Positions 8,364-13,347 of a DNA stretch of 13,347 nucleotides are shown here, piece after piece. A program made the translations under genes and the position numbers. Positions within the stretch are counted from its first letter, which is position 1; every line of letters starts with the position of its first letter. The notes beneath the pieces are model-generated. The model was not told where the DNA came from, searched no databases, and worked only from the letters and a program-made list of their open reading frames with translations. The stretch comes from Byssochlamys sp. IMV 00236 (Eukaryota; Ascomycota; Eurotiomycetes; Eurotiales; Thermoascaceae): positions 1 through 13,347 of the forward strand of contig MSJH02000470.1 in NCBI GenBank assembly GCA_001931875.2. Reading direction: 5' to 3'.

Positions 8364-8552
8364 TGATTGTCACTTTCCATTTTAATTCTTAGCCAGTCAT
8401 CGCAGCCTTAAGTTGTGATAAGCAGTGAGAGGTTACTCAGACTTTACTCTTCTATTTTGCGGCCTGCTTCAATGACAGCATTTAATCTGCATCATTTTGA
8501 AAAAATGGGAAAGGATACACTGCTCTATGTGTCCCTTCTTAAGTTAAGTACA

Positions 8553-8690
8553 TATTTACAAGTTTATAATAGATGATGATATTTAAAAAACAAAATATGA
8601 CAAAACAACAGCATATCTTGCAAATATTGATAGACTTTTGAGGGCTTGCTCTCATTTGTGCTATTATATTTACACAATACGCGTCCAAAT
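8553..8690. repeat. Structured repeat, copy 1
   Basis: First copy of a diverged direct repeat. Shared landmarks with copy 2, in order: TATTTACAA; a TGAT-rich segment; a GAGGGCTTGCTCTC hairpin (8640-8653; CUUG loop); CATT; an A/T-rich stretch; and a GCGTC end near 8681-8685. GCATAT upstream (8611-8616) can pair with ATACGC (8678-8683) with one mismatch, mimicking the long stem of copy 2. Copy 1 is about 20 nt longer between TATTTACAA and the hairpin. Identity of the element is unknown. Confidence 0.6.
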
Positions 8691-8767
8691 TCTTGAAAAG
8701 CAGCTTCTTGCTAAATATTGCTCAATATCCTTTGGTAAGTCTATTCTTTTCTTTTTTCTCTTTGCTT

Positions 8768-8806
8768 CGCGGAGGATGACCTGGTTTATTATCATCCAAA
8801 AACGCG
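8768..8806. other. Hairpin between the two structured repeats
   Basis: CGCG (8768-8771) and GGATGA (8774-8779) pair with TCATCC (8792-8797) and CGCG (8803-8806) around a 12-nt loop, with internal bulges of 2 and 5 nt. Two matched arm segments in register make this a better-than-casual stem, but there is no copy elsewhere in the window to test it. Confidence 0.4.
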
Positions 8807-8868
8807 AGGTAAGGTGCGATAAGAGCATTTATGAGCTTATTTGACATATTTTCGCAAAAGTAAATAAA

Positions 8869-8985
8869 TATTTACAAAAGATAAGCTGTGATAACATAGA
8901 CACGCATTTTGGTATTATAGCTAACCGTTTGAGAGGCTTGCTCTCATTCTATGTTTGTATAATTTCATTATGCGTGTCTGAATTA
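8869..8985. repeat. Structured repeat, copy 2
   Basis: Second copy of the repeat. A perfect 10-nt inverted repeat, AGACACGCAT (8898-8907) and ATGCGTGTCT (8970-8979), encloses the shared hairpin GAGAGGCTTGCTCTC (8931-8945). Together they give a roughly 82-nt nested stem-loop. The 18 nt around the hairpin match copy 1 except for one inserted A, and flanks on both sides align loosely. On the minus strand it lies 60-140 nt past the stop of the two-exon orphan gene, so it could sit in that gene's 3' UTR. Confidence 0.65.
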
Positions 8986-9038
8986 AGTTTTACGGAGTCT
9001 ACGAAGATAACTACATCAAAATGATGCTTGTTTGTAAA

Positions 9039-9588
9039 TTACGATTGTATCTTATACCATTTTGTAGATAATGCTACATTTATTTTGAAAAGCTGACGAA
9101 CAGTGGGAATCACCACTGACGAAGCGCAAATCCTTTCATAGTTTTCATTCATAATAAAAGATCTATAGAACTCCAAAGTATCCAAACTGAAATATAAAAA
9201 AAGAATTAGAAAATTGTGTTTGAATTCGATATCAGTGGTCTTACAAGTTCGTTATTATGGCCTCGACTGTCAAAATATTATGATGAATATAGGCATCAAA
9301 TGATTCAGGAAAAATAGCCGATGTGCGAATGGCTACTCTCAAAGCACGATACGAAGCGTTACAATCTTTGATTGCTAATAAAAGTTTTGCTTTTGTTTCA
9401 TTTGGAGTCCAATAATGCTTTAGATTGGCGTCACTAGTCAAGTAATCTAATGCTTTGATATAGTACATGTCAACCATCGATCTATCTGGTTCAACAAACA
9501 GGTCGGCAAATTCTTCATAGGAAAACTCTTCTGAATTCATGATCTTTTGTTGAATAAATTCTTTATAGATCCAATCCCAAGTAAACAT
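9039..9588 (-). CDS. Orphan protein, 163 aa, two exons
   Basis: Exon 1 runs 9588-9245 and exon 2 9186-9039, with a 58-nt GT-AG intron at 9187-9244 (donor GTAAGA, acceptor TTTCAG). The spliced length is 492 nt, 163 residues. Without splicing, translation stops one codon past the donor; with it, the frame stays open for another 48 codons, which supports the model. I do not recognise the family. The protein starts MFTWDWIYKEFIQQK, is largely helical by composition, has an acidic N-terminal third (SEEFSYEEFADLFVEPD) and a more basic, aliphatic C-terminal half (ASSVVIPTVRQLFKINVAL). No signal peptide, membrane helix or catalytic motif is evident. No acceptor AG lies close upstream of the ATG, so the start is the first exon's ATG. 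Its promoter would fall within or next to the inverted-repeat element at 9657-10073. Confidence 0.7.
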
Positions 9589-9656
9589 TTCAGCAAAATA
9601 AAATAAAGAAACATGTGTAAAGTTGAATGAGGCACACGTATTTTTTTTTTTTGAGG

Positions 9657-10073
9657 AACACTACATACACCAGAAAATACACTAGAAGTTAGATTAAATC
9701 TACAGGCGCTACCTCTACCCATTACCTATGATACCTTCCAACAAAGCCTTTGAATGTGTGGCGTCGCGTTAAACATGGCATTATAAAGTCACCATATTGA
9801 TTTGTTTATCTTTACAAGAAGAAGAAAGAGATAAAAAGAAATGTTGTTATTGATGTATTTATTCTAGTTTTATGTTGTCAGTTCTATCAACAAAGAATCA
9901 AGATCAATCACGTGTAATTATGATGACATCGTATTTTATATCATAGAGAGTGAACTGGACAAGCCTTAGGTTAGGCAGAGACTTTGGTAGTGTGAAGTTA
10001 TATAGCGGCAACATAGCTAGCGCCCTAAGGAAGCGTCCGTAGTATTAACCTATTTTCTGGTGCATGTAGTGTT
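9657..10073. mobile_element. Possible degraded MITE / foldback element
   Basis: Arms 9657-9679 and 10051-10073 are inverted repeats of 23 nt with one mismatch (AACACTACAT-a/g-CACCAG core). Further in, GGCGCTA (9705-9711) and TAGCGCC (10018-10024) continue the inverted pairing in register (25 versus 26 nt from the arms), so the terminal repeats were probably about 55 nt before decay. The 417-bp interior has no coding capacity. A clean target-site duplication is not visible: the left flank is a T run and the right flank continues TGGCCAAT. Size and structure fit a nonautonomous DNA transposon; the family is unassigned. Confidence 0.5.
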
Positions 10074-10659
10074 GGCCAATATTTAATTGTAGTTCAACTC
10101 TTAAGCATGCTTTTAAGTATATAAAAATAGCCAATATTTCTTATTCAATTAATAAATCAAATAGATTTTTGGTCTTTATCTTTCAATTTCTTATTATCAT
10201 TTCTGATCCGATCTCTAGCTTATTTTATGCTGGACAAGTTGCTATTTTCCCGTACTCATATTCTCTAAAGCTCTACCTCACTCTCTGAATTTGGTGTTTA
10301 TCATTCTTTATAGGTGTCTATCGCTATTAACTCTCAAAATCTATTTGGCTTACCTACAATGTGAATATATAACATGCACATAAATTTTTAGCGACTAACA
10401 AAAGCCTACAATAAGCACTTGTTATATTTCTTTTTATTATAGAATGCAATTAGACTCATTCGAGCTTAAACGTCTTGCAATAAAATAGTTTATACCTCGA
10501 TGGATCACAGTGTCTTCTGAGTCTTCTGCCAAAGCAGCATTGGTTCAAGAGTTTCACAACAGATAGGGATATTCAATAAAATGCATTTGATAATTTTTTC
10601 CAAATCTGATCACTCTTACTTCCCCTATGATCGTCTACTTGCATAGAAAAGAAGTCCTT

Positions 10660-10688
10660 GGTTGGACTCAAGGCGTTCCAGTCCAACC
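10660..10688. other. Perfect 9-nt inverted repeat (hairpin)
   Basis: GGTTGGACT (10660-10668) pairs perfectly with AGTCCAACC (10680-10688) around an 11-nt loop. The stem is GC-richer than its surroundings. It lies about 280 nt upstream of the 92-aa gene. Possible regulatory structure or remnant of a mobile element; no function shown. Confidence 0.5.
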
Positions 10689-10900
10689 TGAACTTAATAT
10701 GTTCATACGATGATATTCTTCCTTTTACAGTGCTAGATATCCGCCAAGTTTAGTAGTTGTGATAAAGATGACGGCAGTGTCTTGGTGTAATAGCTTTCAT
10801 GATATTAAATATTAAAAAGGTCAAATTGAAAAAGCCCACTAATCACAGTAGGGTTGTACACATTAAGTACATTTTCATGTGATACTCTACACGCCCTATT

Positions 10901-10908
10901 TATATAAA
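10901..10908 (+). promoter_or_regulatory. TATA box of the 92-aa gene
   Basis: TATATAAA 59 nt upstream of the ATG at 10967, followed by a strongly pyrimidine-rich leader and a CAACAACAAA start context. A convincing core promoter layout. Confidence 0.6.
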
Positions 10909-10966
10909 GCGCTTCAAACCCATCTTTCTTTTCTTCTCTTTTCATTTTCTTTCATACAACAACAAA

Positions 10967-11296
10967 ATGTCTAATAATCAGGCTAAGAACGACCCTTTTG
11001 TACTTTCTGTAGCTCAAGGTAAAGTTGAAAAGTAAAGAGCAAAAAGACTGTATACTTAGTTGTTCCAAGGTGGAGAAGCTGCTATCAGTGCACAAGATAT
11101 GTTAAAGCTACTAGACTCTCTCAAGGTCGATCCTTCATCTAGCCCTGACCTTCAAACCCTGGTTGAATCAGCCAAGAATGGAGAACCAGTTGATAGAGAA
11201 GCGTTGATGGCAACTGTCACTAATTTATTGGCAAATGATACACAACACCTTGGTGAGCTGGCAGGCTCTATTGGCAATTTTGAAATTGAATTTTAA
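10967..11296 (+). CDS. Small acidic orphan protein, 92 aa, two exons
   Basis: A TATA box, pyrimidine leader and good start context precede ATG at 10967. The preferred model is exons 10967-11018 and 11070-11296 (intron 51 nt), giving 92 residues: MSNNQAKNDPFVLSVAQ joined to GGEAAISAQDMLKLLDSL. An alternative intron, 11009-11059, is also 51 nt and also gives 92 residues but with LF in place of VA at 15-16. The most canonical pairing (donor 11019, acceptor TTAG at 11059) shifts the frame and stops early. The protein is acidic and helical (DMLKLLDSLKVD, DLQTLVESAKNGEPVDREALMATVTNLLAND) and ends NFEIEF. I do not recognise the family and see no membrane or secretion signal. The compact promoter and coding composition make it a likely real gene; the exon junction is uncertain. 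Confidence 0.68.
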
Positions 11297-12498
11297 GCAT
11301 ACCCTTTCTATTAAATATGTATTCCTTATGCAAAAGATGTAGTTTTCCTATGATTAGATGTATTGGTATAGTGAAATACTTTTGTTGTTAATATAAAATA
11401 TATGGTTTTTTTAAAAAAAAAAAGATATTCTTTAACAAGTGTTATTCCTATGTCTATTAAAAAAAGGAAGACACTCATGGGATATTTTTGCAAAGTGTCA
11501 CTGAATGGTAAATTTGACTTGTGGTACTACATATGCATAAACAAACATACAAACAACAATATATATCTGGTCATGTCTATCATAAGTTTCTATAAACTAA
11601 AGATTTAGTCAAGATGTATGATGCCTAGAGTACTCTAGTTCTTGAATTACCAAGACCTAACTGTGCATTTATGTGCTATTAAAAGAGGAGCACGAAAACG
11701 CGACATCATACCATTTTGCTACCGATTGGGGGACATTAATTTACTGATAAACTTGGAAATTGTCCCATTAGAGCCCCCAGACGCCTTCCTCGTTTGTGGT
11801 ACATAAAGAGAGGGGTACATTTACATTAAATCAGAATATAATCCAGATCGACAGTGGCTCATCGAGGCTGACTTGAGTCAAATCAAAAATATTGGGTTAG
11901 TAATACTCTTTTGCAAGCTGAAATGATTCACTATCAAAATAGTTGGAAAAAAAGAAGAGATTTACATAAAACAAACATGCTAATATTTGACACTATATGT
12001 CTCCTAAAGCATCAAATTGATAAAAATAACTTCACTATACTCTTTATCCAGGGGAGCGTCGTGTATAGATCTCTTTTCTTCTGTTTTCAGTTGACAGCCT
12101 GAGCACCGTTTCCCTTTTTGGAAGCCATCCACCAACATTCTACAAGTAGCATAAACCACAGTGGTCAGTGACAAAACCCACGCCTTCCTGAATATCCTCA
12201 GTCAAGGACGCATAATGAAAAGAAGTCTAACTTGATTTAATGACTAGGCTTTTACACCTCATAGCTGGGTTTTTGTTTAGGAAAATCTGCCATGTAACAT
12301 TTTGTTGACTGATTGCGACATCCTGAGTAACACTCATAAAATAAGGTTTATTCATTCAAATAGCATGAGCTGCACCCGCGACGGAAGCTGGAATGTCCTT
12401 AATCGATGCCAATCTAATACGAAATTGCGGGATAGAAGGTGAACGAAACTGCTTAAAATGGCAAAGTTTGAGTTCAGCTTATTTATATGACTAATTCG

Positions 12499-12505
12499 TG
12501 ACGTC
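12499..12505. promoter_or_regulatory. CRE/ATF-like site upstream of the aldo-keto reductase
   Basis: TGACGTC, the core of a CRE recognised by ATF/CREB-type bZIP factors, 33 nt upstream of the TATA box of the aldo-keto reductase. Such factors govern osmotic and oxidative stress genes in fungi, which suits a carbonyl or glycerol-type reductase. Regulation is inferred from one 7-nt match. Confidence 0.4.
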
Positions 12506-12537
12506 GAATAATGCAAAGGAAAAGGCCAGAAAAAAGG

Positions 12538-12545
12538 TATAAATA
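12538..12545 (+). promoter_or_regulatory. TATA box of the aldo-keto reductase gene
   Basis: TATAAATA 46 nt upstream of the ATG at 12591. The leader is short and T-rich. Good match in a typical position. Confidence 0.6.
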
Positions 12546-12590
12546 CGCTAATATAAGACGAATATTGTTTTCTTTAATATAATTTTTATC

Positions 12591-13347
12591 ATGTCTCTCG
12601 GTCGTACTCTTAAACTGTAAGTTTCTTTTTGTTTCCAAGCAAAGAAAAGACTTTGTTTGACACGCGTCTTTTTACGTGTAGTAACACTGGCGCTACAATT
12701 CCTGCCTTAGGTCTCGGTACTTGGCAAGCACAGCCTAACGAAGTGTACCATGCCGTTCTTGCTGCCCTTGAAACTGGCTACAGACACATTGATGCTGCCT
12801 TCATCTGTAAGTATTTCCCAAAGATGTAGCTTATATATTTATACTAAATGAATCTCGATCAGATGGCAACGAAAAGGAAGTTGGACAAGCCATCAAGGAT
12901 AGCAAAGTTCCTCGTGAAGAAATCTTTGTTACTACCAAGCTTTGGAACACCAGTCATCGCCCCGAAGACGTTGAAAAGGCACTTCAAGTTTCCCTTGAGA
13001 ATCTTCAATTGGATTATCTTGATCTCTATTTGATGCACTGGCCGGTTGCATTCAAGCCTGGAAAAGAAAACGTCCCCAAGGATGCTGATGGCAATATCCA
13101 ATTTGATGATGTCGACTTTACTGAAACCTATGCTGTAAGGATTTTATCTCCTTAGTAATAACAATAACTGACATGACATCATGTAGGCTATGGAAAAACT
13201 CGTGGGCGATCGCGTCCGTGCTATTGGTGTCAGTAACTTCAATATCGCCAAACTCGAAAAACTAGCCAAGACACAAAAGATTGTACCTGCTGTTAATCAA
13301 GTAAGTAAAATAAAGGAGAGAAAAGGGATATATATATATATATATAT
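12591..13347 (+). CDS. Aldo-keto reductase (N-terminal part, runs off window)
   Basis: Exons 12591-12616, 12682-12806, 12863-13134 and 13187-13300 are visible; a donor GTAAGT at 13301 starts a fourth intron that continues past the window. The 179 residues seen are a little over half of a usual 310-325. The enzyme is an NAD(P)H-dependent carbonyl reductase of the aldo-keto reductase superfamily, closest in feel to yeast GCY1/YPR1-type glycerol dehydrogenase or aldose reductase. The catalytic tetrad is complete: Asp46 and Tyr51 in [18 protein letters not shown], Lys76 in FVTTKLW, His109 in DLYLMHWP. The N terminus [16 protein letters not shown] and the later AIGVSNFN are also diagnostic. The Tyr51 codon is split by intron 2. 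Introns are 65, 56 and 52 nt. A TATA box and a CRE-like site lie upstream, suggesting stress regulation. Substrate cannot be told from this part. Confidence 0.93.
13331..13347. repeat. AT dinucleotide tract inside aldo-keto reductase intron 4
   Basis: Alternating AT to the window end, shortly after the donor at 13301. Similar AT tracts sit in biotin-ligase intron 3 (about 4798-4812) and NOP53 intron 3 (about 7730-7745). Confidence 0.85.

Larger units (their letters stand above)
8295..9038. other. Intergenic region with structured repeats
   Basis: Between the NOP53 start and the stop of the two-exon orphan, both on the minus strand. The first 100 nt are the NOP53 leader and promoter. From about 8550 to 8985 the region carries two diverged copies of one repeat with a central hairpin and a separate hairpin between them (listed individually). 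No credible protein frame is present. Confidence 0.6.
9589..10966. other. Long intergenic region
   Basis: Divergent spacer between the two-exon orphan (minus) and the 92-aa gene (plus). It contains a T12 run near 9641-9652, the inverted-repeat element (9657-10073), a 9-nt perfect stem at 10660-10688 and a TATA box at 10901. Short open stretches near 10444-10710 share one frame but are interrupted by about four stops, no better than expected for such A/T-rich DNA. No tRNA or other RNA gene recognised. Confidence 0.55.
11297..12590. other. Long intergenic region
   Basis: Holds the 3' UTR of the 92-aa gene at the left and the promoter of the aldo-keto reductase at the right. Between them no gene is defensible. 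A plus-strand frame at 11639-11923 is open for 95 codons except one stop (TAA near 11800), and minus-strand frames at about 12110-12480 show coding-like stretches broken by stops; both may be fossils or chance. No RNA gene or inverted repeat stands out. Confidence 0.5.

Noticed and set aside
8898..8979. tRNA gene in copy 2 of the structured repeat
   Set aside because: The outer stem is 10 nt with no discriminator/CCA-like layout, and no A box, B box, T-loop or anticodon arm can be placed.
8553..8985. Box C/D snoRNA reading of the repeats (TGATGA-like boxes near 8573 and 8888, CTGA near 8978)
   Set aside because: Copy 1 lacks a CTGA D box at the aligned place, copy 2 has an imperfect C box, no solid closing stem flanks the boxes, and the strong pairing lies inside the C-D interval.
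9537..9722. Minus-strand frame starting MGRGSACRF upstream of the 163-aa orphan
   Set aside because: It overlaps the left arm of the inverted-repeat element and a homopolymer run, has no acceptor to join it to the downstream gene, and its tail overlaps the orphan in another frame.
10444..10712. Decayed transposase in frame with an ATG at 10444
   Set aside because: The open pieces share a frame but carry about four stops in 90 codons, close to the chance level for such A/T-rich DNA, and no diagnostic transposase motif is visible.
12629..12829. Aldo-keto reductase start at 12629
   Set aside because: This is not an ATG and lies in intron 1; the ATG at 12591 with a GTAAGT donor gives the family-typical N terminus.
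1..13347. A new multi-gene defence, secondary-metabolite or mobile system
   Set aside because: The recognisable genes are independent conserved housekeeping genes with no shared pathway, and the orphans are scattered and not clustered.

Overview
The window reads as chromosomal DNA of a filamentous fungus, most likely an early-diverging one of the Mucoromycota/Mucorales type. The reasons are nine eukaryotic protein genes, at least seventeen very short introns (48-74 nt, donors GTAAAT/GTATG/GTAAG, acceptors almost all YAG), A/T-rich intergenic DNA with pyrimidine-rich leaders before ATGs, and an otubain and a ZGPAT-like protein beside fungal-type BPL1 and NOP53. The taxonomic call is inference; the gene calls rest on conserved motifs read from hand-spliced translations.

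Layout, left to right: (1) 61-201 (+), last exon of nucleoside diphosphate kinase, cut by a homopolymer A run at the window edge. (2) 661-1721 (+), a complete six-exon otubain, with the catalytic Cys on an 18-nt microexon. (3) 2687-2911 (+), a 74-aa orphan. (4) 3055-5286 (+), a complete five-exon biotin-protein ligase. (5) 5454-6632 (+), an intronless CCCH/G-patch protein of the ZGPAT family, convergent with (6) 8294-6807 (-), a complete five-exon NOP53. (7) 9588-9039 (-), a two-exon 163-aa orphan. (8) 10967-11296 (+), a 92-aa orphan with an ambiguous intron. (9) from 12591 (+), the first 179 residues of an aldo-keto reductase that runs off the right edge.

Between genes, 8295-9038 holds two diverged copies of a stem-loop-bearing repeat with a third hairpin between them, a candidate noncoding RNA or small repeat family. 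A 417-bp segment at 9657-10073 is bounded by 23-nt near-perfect terminal inverted repeats and looks like a degraded MITE. The long spacers at 1722-2686, 9589-10966 and 11297-12590 hold no gene I can defend.

The genes do not form a pathway: nucleotide metabolism, deubiquitination, biotinylation, RNA/transcription, ribosome biogenesis and carbonyl reduction are independent housekeeping functions. I did not find a convincing new multi-gene system. The items most worth a second look are the repeat/hairpin block near 8.55-8.99 kb, the inverted-repeat element near 9.66-10.07 kb, the microexon architecture of the otubain, the frame-preserving intron inside the biotin-ligase active-site motif, and the three orphan genes.
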